From Caldilineaceae bacterium (lineage in GTDB: Bacteria; Chloroflexota; Anaerolineae; Caldilineales; Caldilineaceae): 64,000 bases of DNA. The stretch covers positions 124,001 through 188,000 of the forward strand of contig JAJDTL010000041.1 of NCBI GenBank assembly GCA_022827195.1, given 5' to 3'. Shown piece by piece: positions 50,484-59,964 of this stretch. A program made the translations under genes and the position numbers. The notes under the pieces were generated by a model. The model searched no databases. It was not told the DNA's origin and was given only the letters and a program-made list of their open reading frames with translations. Position 1 is the first letter of the stretch; each line of letters opens with the position of its first letter.

Positions 50484-51947
50484 ATGGACACTTACAGTAA
50501 GCCGAATATTCTGGTTTTTCTTTGCGATCAACTGCGGCTTGACCTGCTCTCCTGTTATCAGGAGACTCCGGCGCGCACGCCCAACATCACCGATCTGGCC
50601 GCGGACTCCTGCGTCTTCGAGCGGGCCTACACGCCCTCGGCGATCTGCTCGCCTGCCCGCGCCAGCTTGCTGACCGGGCTGTATCCTCACAGCCACCACA
50701 TGTTCAACAATTCGACGCCACGCTACTCCTACTGCGAGCACCTGCGGCCCGGCGTCGCTATGATCCAGGACTTGATCGACGATGAGGGCGAATACGAGTC
50801 GGCCTGGTTCGGCAAATGGCACATCGGCCCGGCGCAGGACCTGTTCAATTCCCGATTCCACCACACGCAGAAGCCCTACGAGGGCGGCCCTTCGTTTCTC
50901 ACCAGCTCACACTGGCACCCGAACCAGATGATTGGGAAGCTGGTGCACGACGTTGGACGGGGAGAAGGGGGCCTGCTTGATGTCGGGATGGAAGGCTTCC
51001 CCGACGTGGTTGCGGCGCGCTACTCGCAGCGTTTTCTGCGTGAGCGGGACAGGGAGAGGCCGTTCTTTCTGTGCTGCTCTTTCCCCGGCCCGCACCCAAA
51101 GTGGATCGTACCGGAGGAATGGGGCATCCGCTATGACGCGGAAGACATGCCGATCTGGGGCAACCGGTATGATTGTTTTGCGGGAAAGCCGATCTATCAG
51201 AGAAAGCTGAAGCGGATGAAGGATGCGCGCGACCGCGGCCTTTCGCAGGCTGAGCTCGACCGGGAGCTGCAGGAGCTGCTGGCCTGCTGCTTTTCCTACC
51301 TGGAGCTGATCGACCAGATGGTGGGCGAGGTGGTAGCGACGCTGAAGGAGTTGGGCCTTTACGAAGAGACGATGGTCATTTTCACGGCGGACCATGGGGA
51401 CATGGCGGGTTCGCACGGCCTGACGAACAAGGGCGGGTACATGTATGATGAGATTTACCGGATTCCCCTGCTGGTGAAGACGGCGGGCGAGCCGCGACAC
51501 AGCCGGGTAGAGGCACCGGTGCATCTGATGGACATTACGGCGACATGGTTGCATTTGATGACCGGCAGTGAGCAGGAGAAGTTGATGGGGCAGCGACTGC
51601 ACGGACAGTCGCTGTTGCCGCTGATCGACGGGAGCGGCGAGTGGCCGCGCGCGATGCATTACGCCGAGTACCATGGCGACTGGTTCGGTCACTATTCGGC
51701 GCGCATGGTCACGGACGGCCGCTGGAAGCTGGTGTGGAACCTGACTGATCTGTGTGAGCTGTACGACTTGGAAAACGATCCACACGAACTGCGCAACTGC
51801 TTCTATGACGCGGACTATGAGGAGCCGCGCGCCCGCTGCTTTGATATCCTGGTTGCGGAGGCGGAGCGGACGGACGACGCGCAACTGCGGCTGCTGTTGC
51901 CGGGGATTGAGGTCGCGCTGGGGGCATCGGCAGAGGGCGCGGCGTAG
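50484..51947 (+). CDS. sulfatase (type I, formylglycine-dependent)
   Basis: A 487-residue alkaline-phosphatase-fold sulfatase. NILVFLCDQLRLD is the first metal-binding strand, ICSPARASLLTG (Cys55) matches C-x-P-x-R, the signature converted to formylglycine, and IFTADHGDMAGSHGL is the second metal site. No signal peptide is visible after ATG 50484 (MDTYSKPNILV), so it seems cytoplasmic. An open frame extends 62 codons upstream without support. It is followed by a close paralogue in the same orientation. Confidence 0.9.
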   Translation: MDTYSKPNILVFLCDQLRLDLLSCYQETPARTPNITDLAADSCVFERAYTPSAICSPARASLLTGLYPHSHHMFNNSTPRYSYCEHLRPGVAMIQDLIDDEGEYESAWFGKWHIGPAQDLFNSRFHHTQKPYEGGPSFLTSSHWHPNQMIGKLVHDVGRGEGGLLDVGMEGFPDVVAARYSQRFLRERDRERPFFLCCSFPGPHPKWIVPEEWGIRYDAEDMPIWGNRYDCFAGKPIYQRKLKRMKDARDRGLSQAELDRELQELLACCFSYLELIDQMVGEVVATLKELGLYEETMVIFTADHGDMAGSHGLTNKGGYMYDEIYRIPLLVKTAGEPRHSRVEAPVHLMDITATWLHLMTGSEQEKLMGQRLHGQSLLPLIDGSGEWPRAMHYAEYHGDWFGHYSARMVTDGRWKLVWNLTDLCELYDLENDPHELRNCFYDADYEEPRARCFDILVAEAERTDDAQLRLLLPGIEVALGASAEGAA

Positions 51948-52180
51948 TTTTAGCGCCGGCTGCGTCCAAGCTCTTGACGGCCAACGGGGCGACGCGGGTG
52001 CGTTCCCTCAACTGCCGGAGGCGAACAGGAAGTAAGAGCTGGGTACAGGCAGCACACACGCGATAGAGCGGCGAAGTGATAGCTCACTCTTCATAAGGGA
52101 TGCAGCTCTTTTGTCAGGGGAGCATGCCGCCGCCTGGCCGGGATCAGAGAACTGTACCAGACGCAGCGGGGGCTTGGCAT

Positions 52181-53641
52181 ATGTCCAGTCAGGAAAGACC
52201 GAACATTCTCATCTTTCTGAGCGACCAGCTGCGAATCGATTTGCTGAGCTGTTACAGAGAAACGCTGGTGCGAACGCCGCATATAGCGGCGCTGGCCAAG
52301 GACGCCTGCCTCTTCGAAAGGGCCTATACGCCCTTGGCTCTATGCTCACCTGCGCGTGCCAGCCTGCTCACAGGCCTCTACCCCCACGGGCACCACATGT
52401 TCAACAACTCGACGCCGAAATACTCCTATTGCGGACACCTGCGGCCTGACATGACCATGCTGCAGGACTGGGTCGACGAGGAGAGCAACTATGAATCGGC
52501 CTGGTTCGGCAAGTGGCACATTGGCCCGGCGCAGGACCTGTTCGACTCCCGCTTCCATCACATGCACCGTGAGCCGTACGAGGGCGGCCCCGTTTTTCTG
52601 GACAGCTCGCACTGGCACCCCAGCACCAGAATCGCCCCGCTCGTTCAGAACGTGGGCCGCGGCGCGGCAGGTACCCTGGCAGTGGGAATGGCGGGATTTC
52701 CCGACGTGGTCGCGGCCCGCTATACGCAGGAGTTTCTGCGGACGCGGGACCAGACAAGGCCGTTTTTCGCAACCTGCTCCTTCCCCGGGCCCCACTTTCC
52801 CTGGATGGTCCCGCACGAATGGGGCATACGGTACGATGCAGCCGACATCGATATGTGGCCGAACCGGTATGACACGTTTGAGGGGAAGCCGTTCAATCAG
52901 AGGAAGGTCCGGCTGTTGAACGGGTCGTACAGTGAAGGGCTTTCGCAGGATGAGCAGGACAAGGAGCTGAGGGAGCTGCTGGCGTGCTGCTTTTCCTATA
53001 TTGAGCTGATCGACCAGATGGTGGGCGAGGTTACGGCGACGCTGAAGGAGCTGGACCTTTACGACGAGACGGCGATCATATTCACGGCGGACCACGGGGA
53101 CATGGCGGGGTCGCACGGCCTGATCAATAAGGGCGCGTATATGTATGACGAGACCTACCGGATCCCGCTGTTGGTGAAGGCACCTGGGGCTGGCGAGTCC
53201 AGGCGGAACGGGAATATGGTGCACCTGATGGACGTGACGGCCACGTGCCTACATCTGATGACGGGCGAGGAGCAGAGTCACCTGGGTGGCCGCAGCCTGC
53301 ACGGGCAGTCGCTGCTGGGGCTGGCGGCAGGAGGGGACGACTGGCCGCGCAGGATGCATTACGCGCAGTACCACGGCGATCCCTGGGGACACTACTCGGC
53401 GCGCATGGTAACGGACGGCCGCTGGAAGCTGGTGTGGAACCTGACCGATTTGTGCGAGCTGTACGATCTGGAAAACGACCCCCACGAACTCCACAACTGC
53501 TTCTACAACCCGGAGTATGCAGGGGTGCGAAAGAGCTGTTTCGACTATTTGATGGCGGAGGCGGAACGGACGGGGGACGCGCAGTTGCGGTTGCTGCAGC
53601 CGGAAGTCGAATTCGCGGCCTTTGATACGGGGACGCTGTAA
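52181..53641 (+). CDS. sulfatase (type I, formylglycine-dependent), tandem paralogue
   Basis: A 486-residue sulfatase that aligns end to end with the upstream one without obvious gaps: CSPARASLLTG is at the same residue (Cys55), FTADHGDMAGSHGL is identical, and the C-terminal VTDGRWKLVWNLTDLCELYDL is identical. Differences concentrate in the central third (for example PHFPWMVPHEWGIRYD versus PHPKWIVPEEWGIRYD), where substrate contacts usually lie, so the pair may differ in specificity. Start chosen at ATG 52181 by alignment with the paralogue. Confidence 0.9.
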   Translation: MSSQERPNILIFLSDQLRIDLLSCYRETLVRTPHIAALAKDACLFERAYTPLALCSPARASLLTGLYPHGHHMFNNSTPKYSYCGHLRPDMTMLQDWVDEESNYESAWFGKWHIGPAQDLFDSRFHHMHREPYEGGPVFLDSSHWHPSTRIAPLVQNVGRGAAGTLAVGMAGFPDVVAARYTQEFLRTRDQTRPFFATCSFPGPHFPWMVPHEWGIRYDAADIDMWPNRYDTFEGKPFNQRKVRLLNGSYSEGLSQDEQDKELRELLACCFSYIELIDQMVGEVTATLKELDLYDETAIIFTADHGDMAGSHGLINKGAYMYDETYRIPLLVKAPGAGESRRNGNMVHLMDVTATCLHLMTGEEQSHLGGRSLHGQSLLGLAAGGDDWPRRMHYAQYHGDPWGHYSARMVTDGRWKLVWNLTDLCELYDLENDPHELHNCFYNPEYAGVRKSCFDYLMAEAERTGDAQLRLLQPEVEFAAFDTGTL

Positions 53642-53744
53642 CGCCGGTGGACGCGATTCAGCACAACTGCTATTCTTTAGCCCAATGCCTCTGCAACAGC
53701 ACGAGCGGAGAGCGGTTGATACACCGACGACAAGGGGGGAGCTG

Positions 53745-54614
53745 ATGAAATTTGGCGTCTTTCTACCCAGCCACGGCCCGGCAAAATCACCTGATGCGGT
53801 GCGGCAGGTGGCGGTGGCAGCGGAGCAGACAGGCTTTGACTCGTTGTGGGCGGCCGATCATGTGCTGGTGCATGCGCGGTACAGCGACTTCTGCATGATC
53901 GAGACTTTCGTTACGCTGGGTTACGTGGCCGCCGTCACCGAGCGGGTTACGCTGGGAACGACGGTGCTCGTGCTGCCGCAGCGCGACCCGATCCTGGCGG
54001 CCAAGCAGGCGGCTGCGGTCGACCAGTACTCGAACGGCCGCCTCATATTGGGAATCGGTGTGGGTTGGATGGAGGACGAGTACCGCTTTCTGCGCAGCGA
54101 CTTTGGGAAGCGCGGCCGCATCATGGACGAATGGATGGACGTGATGCAGGTCCTGTGGAGCGAGGACCGGCCCTCATTCAGCGGCGAGTGGATCAACTTT
54201 GAGGAGAGCTCGTTTGAGCCGAAGCCTGCGCAGGTGGGGGGTCCCCCGCTCACAATCGGTGGGCTGAGCGACGCGGCCATCCGCCGCGCGGCGACGAAGG
54301 GTGACGGCTGGCAGCCGATCCACGTCGAGCCGGAGGTGGTTGCCGCGGGCGTCGCCAAATTGCGGGCGTGGTCCAATGGCGCTGCGAAGACGGTCATCTA
54401 CCACTGCCGCACCGAGGTCGGAGAAGGGGCCGACCGCGAAGTTTCCTCCATGTCCGGTCCTATTTCGGCAATCATCGACCGGATTGGGCGCTTCGCCGAG
54501 GCCGGCGTTGAGCACATGCTGTTTGATTTCTATACCTGCGCGACGACCGGCGCCATTCAGAGCCAGATGGAGACGATTGCCTCCGAGGTCTTCCCGGTCC
54601 ACCAGGGTGGGTAG
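53745..54614 (+). CDS. LLM class F420/flavin-dependent oxidoreductase
   Basis: A 289-residue luciferase-like oxidoreductase. MKFGVFLPSHGP, TGFDSLWAADHVLV, VTLGTTVLVLPQRDPILAAKQ and RLILGIGVGWMEDEYRFL form the pattern of the F420-associated subgroup. GGGGGGAG precedes the ATG at 53745. It follows the sulfatases by about 100 bases and may oxidise the desulfated product; that is inference. Confidence 0.87.
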   Translation: MKFGVFLPSHGPAKSPDAVRQVAVAAEQTGFDSLWAADHVLVHARYSDFCMIETFVTLGYVAAVTERVTLGTTVLVLPQRDPILAAKQAAAVDQYSNGRLILGIGVGWMEDEYRFLRSDFGKRGRIMDEWMDVMQVLWSEDRPSFSGEWINFEESSFEPKPAQVGGPPLTIGGLSDAAIRRAATKGDGWQPIHVEPEVVAAGVAKLRAWSNGAAKTVIYHCRTEVGEGADREVSSMSGPISAIIDRIGRFAEAGVEHMLFDFYTCATTGAIQSQMETIASEVFPVHQGG

Positions 54615-54740
54615 CGGCCAAAGGGGGACTGGGCATAGGTCCGGTCCGATTGCGCCTTCCGCTTCGCACTGGTTGGAAATTGGAATCGGGTCACTTTAGA
54701 CGCTGCTACAAGAGGGGTACCAGTAAACCAGGAGGGACAC

Positions 54741-55601
54741 ATGAGCGGCTATCGATTGACAGAGCAGCAGCACGCATTCCTGGACCTGTTCGGCTACCTG
54801 ATCCTTCCGGGTCTGTTGGGCGACCGCATCGACGAGATCATCGAAGAGTTTGAGGCCCTTTTCGCCGCGCACGGCGGCGGCCACGACGGCAAGCCCCACG
54901 ACGGCACTGCCCGCTCCTGCCTGGTGCCATTCATCGATTCGAGCGAGTACCTCTCCTCGCTTCTCGATGATCCGCGCGTGGACGGCATCTTCACCGACCT
55001 GCTGGGTGAGGACTACAACTACCTCGGCAGCGACGGCAACTTTTACGTCGGCGACACGCGCTGGCATTCGGACACCGACTGGACCGGCAAGACGCGGGGC
55101 AAGCCGCCGCGTCTCTTCTACAAGATGGCCTTATATCTTGACCCGGTTACTGCGGAATCCGGCGCGTTGCGGCTGATCCCGGGGAGCCATAGGTACGGCG
55201 ATCACTACGCCGACGCGCTTGAGGAGAGTCTGAAGGTCGCGCCCGAGAAGCTGGGCATCAACGGCAGCCAGGTGCCGGCGGTGTCGATGGATAGTAACCC
55301 GGGCGACGTGGTCCTATTTAACCAGAACTGCAAGCACAGCGCCTGGGGCGGCAGCAACCGGCGCCGCATGTTCACGATCAACTGCACGTACCAGTACGCC
55401 GACAACGAGCTGCACCTGTTGCGCAATGAGCTGACCGGCTTTGCGCGCTTTTGGATTGAGGAGCCGTACGGCGAGGAGATGCTGCGCACGGCGTCGCCCC
55501 GGCGAATGGTCCATCTGCGGCAGGCGCTGGCCAACTATGATCATCTTCCCGAGGCGGTGCGCAAGGCTAAGGAGACCATGAGCGAGCCTGCGCGGGGCTA
55601 G
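54741..55601 (+). CDS. phytanoyl-CoA dioxygenase (PhyH) family protein
   Basis: A 286-residue Fe(II)/2-oxoglutarate oxygenase. TRWHSDTDW gives the H-x-D pair, NQNCKHSAWGGS the distal His, NRRRMFTINC the 2-oxoglutarate-binding Arg, and ESGALRLIPGSHRYGDHY the PGSH segment. AGGAGGG precedes the ATG. It is only distantly like the product of 17517-18314. Last of four plus-strand genes that begin with the sulfatases. Confidence 0.9.
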   Translation: MSGYRLTEQQHAFLDLFGYLILPGLLGDRIDEIIEEFEALFAAHGGGHDGKPHDGTARSCLVPFIDSSEYLSSLLDDPRVDGIFTDLLGEDYNYLGSDGNFYVGDTRWHSDTDWTGKTRGKPPRLFYKMALYLDPVTAESGALRLIPGSHRYGDHYADALEESLKVAPEKLGINGSQVPAVSMDSNPGDVVLFNQNCKHSAWGGSNRRRMFTINCTYQYADNELHLLRNELTGFARFWIEEPYGEEMLRTASPRRMVHLRQALANYDHLPEAVRKAKETMSEPARG

Positions 55602-55715
55602 GGCACGCGCAGGTGCAATGGCCGCTGCAGGCTGTGTTTCCTTTTCCGAATCGTGCGGGATGGATTGATGTGGGAACGCAGGTCCTGCCGCAAGCGGACC
55701 GTGGTGCGCGGCGAT

Positions 55716-56735
55716 CTATTCTGCGTGCAGCGCGCTGAGCGCTTCAATGTCGGCCCAGCCGCCGCTTTCTTTCGAGGCCTCCGCGGCCATGCCGATCAGG
55801 TGGAGCTGTGCGACCGCGGGTGCATCCGAGGGCGGAACCGTTTCCGAGGGCGTTCCGCCGGCAACGGCGTCGAGGAACGCGGTGACGCACTCGTTCATGC
55901 CGGGCCAGCCGGCGCGCGGCTCGCTCTCCGCGATCTGTTCGACCGACCACTCGCTGTTCTCACGCGTGCGCTGCCGCAATGCGCCGGAGAAGAGATCGAC
56001 GATTAGGTCGCCTTCATCTCCGTTTGCCTCGACCGTCGTCTCCAGCTCGACGACGCTGCCGAGATTGACTTGTACCGTTCCCCAGACACCGCCGTAGTCG
56101 TAGATTCCCTGGCACTGCCGTTGCGCGCGGCCTGGCAGACCGCTGCCTTCCAGGATCAGCGCACGCGATGGGACGCCGCCCACGACACGGTTGAGTGTAT
56201 CCACATACCAGGGGGCGATGTGGTTGAGCGTGCTGAGGTCGGCCTCCGGGTTGGCGTCCCAACTGCACTGGAGACGGACGCTTACGGTGCGCGGCTGGCC
56301 CAAGATGCCGCTTCGCACCCGTCTGACCGCCTCGACGAAGGCGGGGATGAACCCGATTTCGAGGTCGGCGTGGGTCACCTGCGGCGCGTCGAGCAGCCGC
56401 TTCACCATGGGGCGGATGCGTTGCCGCTCGTTCGCCAAGGGAGGCTCGTAGAAAACATGCACGCCTGCGTCCAGCGCCGCGCCGATCGCCTCCTCGTGCG
56501 CTGTGTCGGTGACGGCGACGAAAACCGCGTCGATGGGCGGGCCGGTCAGCAGTTCTGCGGCGCTAGCGTAGACGCCAACGCCTGTTCCCAGTTCGGAGCG
56601 AATACGCTGCTGTGTGGCCTCGCTGGGCGCGGCAGCGGAGATTATTTGAGCGCGCCCGTCGCGCTGCAGCGCGGGCACGTAGGCCGTTCTGGTCCATCCG
56701 CCGTATCCGATCAGTCCGACACATAGATTCACCAT
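55716..56735 (-). CDS. Gfo/Idh/MocA-like protein lacking the EKP lysine
   Basis: A 339-residue protein. VGLIGYGGWTRTAYVPAL is the Rossmann start and the overall layout fits the family, but the EKP position reads HVFYEPPLANE (Glu97-Pro-Pro), so the catalytic-site lysine is absent. The downstream segment NHIAPWYVDTLNRVVGG keeps a histidine but not the usual D-x-G-x-H context. It may bind cofactor without classical dehydrogenase activity, or use another mechanism. It converges with the dioxygenase gene. Confidence 0.8.
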   Translation of the reverse strand: MVNLCVGLIGYGGWTRTAYVPALQRDGRAQIISAAAPSEATQQRIRSELGTGVGVYASAAELLTGPPIDAVFVAVTDTAHEEAIGAALDAGVHVFYEPPLANERQRIRPMVKRLLDAPQVTHADLEIGFIPAFVEAVRRVRSGILGQPRTVSVRLQCSWDANPEADLSTLNHIAPWYVDTLNRVVGGVPSRALILEGSGLPGRAQRQCQGIYDYGGVWGTVQVNLGSVVELETTVEANGDEGDLIVDLFSGALRQRTRENSEWSVEQIAESEPRAGWPGMNECVTAFLDAVAGGTPSETVPPSDAPAVAQLHLIGMAAEASKESGGWADIEALSALHAE

Positions 56736-56752
56736 ACATTCTCTCCACTATG

Positions 56753-57592
56753 CTACGAATCGGGCCAGACCGATCTCAGATTTGAAAACGCGTCGCGAAC
56801 GAGGCGGCCTTCATCAGTAAGCATTTTGGTTGAGCACTTCTGACGAACTTCCTGGCCGTTTTGAAAGGGAACTTCGTCAAATGAAACTGGAAAGGAAAGC
56901 GCATCTAATGACATTTCCAGAGCGCCGCCTGTCTTGGCTCGTGCGAGACCTCTGAGAGCGTGGTTGGTTTCACTGAGGAATTCTGAAATCTCAGAAGGTA
57001 CACGATCGGGCGTAGCGGAATCACTCTCTTCTTCAGATTCAAACTGATTTAACCATGCTTCAATACTTGGCGAGAATTGATTCTGGTAACTCCCACCGTA
57101 GTATCCTCGAGGCGCCACGACTTCCAAAGTAACTTGTTGAGCATCCATCAACGAGCGGTAGTGAAGAGGGAGTTCCCTCCTGTGTACTCTGCAAAAAATG
57201 TATGCTATGCCATATTGAAGAATCTGCTGGAGCGCTGACAACGGGTTGTCGCTATCCCATTTCAGTTCAATGAATCGCGCCTCCCGCTTCGAATTCGAAC
57301 AATGCACTAGATCAACAGCGCTGTTTCTATCGCTGTTGGAGCTTACAATCCCCGAAGCAACTGGGCATTGGTTGTACCACCCTGCCATGTGCCCCCTTTC
57401 CGCCAGCATGGCAACCGCTTTTTCCAACATTTTTTCTGCGGATCTGTTGTCGCTCCGAATCTCACTGGCACGTCGAAGTAACCAGAGCGACCCAGATCTG
57501 GAATGTGGAGAACCAGGATAGTTCAATTGAATTCTGTCGTATATCTCGGCCACCGTGGCTGTATACCGTATTCCTTCAAACAGGCTTGACAT
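56753..57592 (-). CDS. PD-(D/E)XK nuclease-fold candidate, unknown function
   Basis: A 279-residue protein, family not named. The central segment NSAVDLVHCSN (Asp94), ARFIELKWDSDNP (Glu109-x-Lys111) and SALQQILQYGIAY fits a PD-(D/E)XK core with D, E-x-K and a following Q-x-x-x-Y-G helix. GC content is visibly lower than in the neighbours, suggesting recent acquisition. AAGGA lies upstream of the ATG. Adjacent to another candidate nuclease gene on the same strand. Confidence 0.6.
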   Translation of the reverse strand: MSSLFEGIRYTATVAEIYDRIQLNYPGSPHSRSGSLWLLRRASEIRSDNRSAEKMLEKAVAMLAERGHMAGWYNQCPVASGIVSSNSDRNSAVDLVHCSNSKREARFIELKWDSDNPLSALQQILQYGIAYIFCRVHRRELPLHYRSLMDAQQVTLEVVAPRGYYGGSYQNQFSPSIEAWLNQFESEEESDSATPDRVPSEISEFLSETNHALRGLARAKTGGALEMSLDALSFPVSFDEVPFQNGQEVRQKCSTKMLTDEGRLVRDAFSNLRSVWPDS

Positions 57593-57708
57593 AGCTGCGT
57601 TTTCCTTTACAACTTATCGTGAAGGCGGAGTTCGGTTCGTTTGCCTCTCTCTCTTGATCAGACGAAATACCTCTGTGGCGATTAAGGCTGCCAATGCAAG
57701 TTGCTATC

Positions 57709-58461
57709 TTATGCCATCGGGTCCGGCCAGCGCACGAAGGCCAAGCCACGAGAAAGGTGGGCAAAATCGTCGTCGCTCAGCTCCTCGCGGTAGGGCAGGG
57801 CCTTGCGAATCGCCTCAGGGTTGCCTGCGTAGCGATTGATGATCTTCTCGGCGTTTATCTGTACGTGGCCGTACTGCAACACCAGTAGACAACTGCAATC
57901 GTACCCCTCTTGGCGGGCGTACCATGAGCCGACGTCGAGCAATCGGATCACCTGGTCGCGTTTGCGGTCGTAGGTGGTGAACTCGCTTACGCCGGACAGG
58001 CATTTGGCCTCGACCAGCACGACCGCACTTTCGCCCAGTTTGATCAACAGGTCCGGCTCCGACTCTCCTTCCCTATGAAGGCGGCTCGGCGGCGGCGGCA
58101 GTTTCGGCCAGAACTCCAGCCTGGCGTGCGGGATCTCCTTGAAGGCCTGGGGCGGCAGCGCATAGGCAAACGACTGGCGCAGCAGAAGCGTGAGAACCCT
58201 AGTACGCTGCGGCTCGTCGTTGAGCAAGGGGCTGAAATAGTACCAGGTGCGCGCGTCCTCCGAGTTCTCGCTCAGGATCTTTGGCAGGCCCTCTGCAACC
58301 CTCGGCGGGAAGGTATCCTCCTCCAGCTTGCCGCGCAGCGCCGGGTGCGCCGTGTCGGTGTGCTTTAGCAGGGGATGGTCTTCCGGCCTGCGCCAGACCT
58401 TTGCTCTGGATGTGCTGACGAGGTAGTTGGTCACTTGCTGGCCCGGATTGCGAGATTGCAC
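57709..58461 (-). CDS. PD-(D/E)XK nuclease-fold protein, unknown function
   Basis: A 250-residue protein starting with GTG. SEPDLLIKLGESAVVLVEAKCLSG holds a textbook PD (136-137) and E-A-K (151-153), followed by DQVIRLLDVGSWYARQEG, where the Q in the next helix fits the fold. An intact catalytic set suggests an active nuclease or a derivative recruited to defence or repair. No methylase or helicase is adjacent. The start is uncertain because no ribosome-binding site precedes the GTG. Confidence 0.65.
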   Translation of the reverse strand: MQSRNPGQQVTNYLVSTSRAKVWRRPEDHPLLKHTDTAHPALRGKLEEDTFPPRVAEGLPKILSENSEDARTWYYFSPLLNDEPQRTRVLTLLLRQSFAYALPPQAFKEIPHARLEFWPKLPPPPSRLHREGESEPDLLIKLGESAVVLVEAKCLSGVSEFTTYDRKRDQVIRLLDVGSWYARQEGYDCSCLLVLQYGHVQINAEKIINRYAGNPEAIRKALPYREELSDDDFAHLSRGLAFVRWPDPMA

Positions 58462-58696
58462 GACTCAACAGGTCTCTGTCATGCCTGAAGTGTCACCTGT
58501 CTATACTATTTTAGGGAGATCGGCGCGTTCTGACAATTCCCGTACGGCAGGAGAGGGAGATCGTGTGGGCAAAGGCCTGCGGAATGGAGATTCCTGATCT
58601 TTGGCCAGCATTTCAATCCGTGTTACCTTGCTCACGCATTTCAGAAGTTCCTCTACCGTCTCACAAAGGCTAGACACTGGAGCGCAATCCCACATC

Positions 58697-59905
58697 ATGT
58701 CCAGATTCATCGTAATCGGCGGCGGCGTCATCGGCCTCAACGCCGCATATCAGCTGGCGCGCAAGGGGGCTGGCAAGGTCATCGTGCTGGAGAAGGGTGT
58801 GGTGGGCGATGGCTCCAGTAGCCGCGCCGCCGGATTCATTACGGGGCTGATGTGGACTGAGACGGCCATCAAGGCGCGGAAGATCAGTCTACGGCTCTAC
58901 CGCGAGTTGACGGCGGACCTGGACCGCTACGGCTACCGCTTCCAGGATGTCGGCTGTCTCAACATCTTCGATGCAACATCGTGGCCGGGACGGGAAGAGA
59001 TCCTTCCCGTGTACGATCGCCACGACGTTCCTTACGAGATTCTCGACGCAGAGGAGATCCGCCGCCGCTGGCCCGATCTGGCGCCGGAGGAGGACCATAT
59101 CGGGCTGCACGATGAGCTCGGCGGTTACAGCGAGCCGCACGAGTTTGTACCCGCACTGGCGCGGCGCTGCCGTGACCTGGGCGTGGAAATTCGCGAGCAT
59201 GCGCGCGTCGAAGGGTTGGAGATAGAAAGTGGGCGCGTAGTCGGTGTGCGTACCTCGCTGGTAACCGTCGAAGTCGACATGGTCGTTTGCGCGGTGCACT
59301 CCTGGACGCGCGCGTTCATGGAGCTGTGCGGTCTGCGGCTGCCGATCAAGTCGTTCGTCCACCAGCGCTACGTCACGACCGAGCTGCCGGAGGCGGCCGT
59401 GATTCCGGCGATCAATGCCAACCCGCAGGGCGGGTACATTCGCCCTGCGCGCCTTGGGAGCGGCGACTCCCGGCTGCTGGCCGGCGGCGAGACCGAGAAC
59501 CGGCCCGAGATGCGCGTCGACGACCTGGACTTTCACATGGCGGGGCTGAGCGCGCCGGAGAGCCTGCGCGACCGCCTCTCGGCCAACCTTGCGCCGCTCG
59601 TCCCCAAGCTGGCCGGAATCAGTTGGGAGACCGAGCAGGTCGGTCTAATCTCCTTTTCTCTTGACGGTGAGCCGGTCCTGGGCACGCTGCCGCAGCTTTC
59701 GGGCCTCGTGGTCGGCGCGGCCTTTCATTCGGGCGGCTTCGCCTACAGTCCCGTCGCCGGTCTGCTGCTGGCCGAGCTGGCCGCAGACGAAGAGACGAGC
59801 GTCGACATTTCGTCCTTTTCGCCGGCGCGTTTCTCCGCTCAGGACACGGACGCGTACCTGGCCAGGACCGTTGTGGAGGGTGAAGCTTTCCGCCGTCGGC
59901 ACTGA
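58697..59905 (+). CDS. FAD-dependent oxidoreductase of the DAO / glycine-sarcosine oxidase family
   Basis: A 402-residue flavoprotein. IVIGGGVIGLNAAYQLARKG is the FAD-binding GxGxxG, VLEKGVVGDGSSSRAAGFI binds the FAD pyrophosphate and isoalloxazine as in sarcosine oxidase beta subunits, and GAAFHSGGFAYSPVAGLLLAELA is the C-terminal FAD segment. It would oxidise an amino acid or N-methyl amine to an imine. ATG 58697 is chosen at the start of the Rossmann fold. It directly precedes the third Opp importer, so its substrate may be what that system imports. Confidence 0.87.
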   Translation: MSRFIVIGGGVIGLNAAYQLARKGAGKVIVLEKGVVGDGSSSRAAGFITGLMWTETAIKARKISLRLYRELTADLDRYGYRFQDVGCLNIFDATSWPGREEILPVYDRHDVPYEILDAEEIRRRWPDLAPEEDHIGLHDELGGYSEPHEFVPALARRCRDLGVEIREHARVEGLEIESGRVVGVRTSLVTVEVDMVVCAVHSWTRAFMELCGLRLPIKSFVHQRYVTTELPEAAVIPAINANPQGGYIRPARLGSGDSRLLAGGETENRPEMRVDDLDFHMAGLSAPESLRDRLSANLAPLVPKLAGISWETEQVGLISFSLDGEPVLGTLPQLSGLVVGAAFHSGGFAYSPVAGLLLAELAADEETSVDISSFSPARFSAQDTDAYLARTVVEGEAFRRRH

Positions 59906-59935
59906 GAATCAATCCGCGCCCGCGCCCTTTCCAGC

Positions 59936-59964
59936 TTGACAATACACCTCCCATTTGGCATAGT
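59936..59964 (+). promoter_or_regulatory. candidate promoter of Opp operon 3
   Basis: TTGACA (59936-59941), 17 bases, then CATAGT (59959-59964) with an extended TGG before it, about 130 bases upstream of the binding-protein ATG. A TAGTAT at 19-base spacing is an alternative. Confidence 0.55.
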
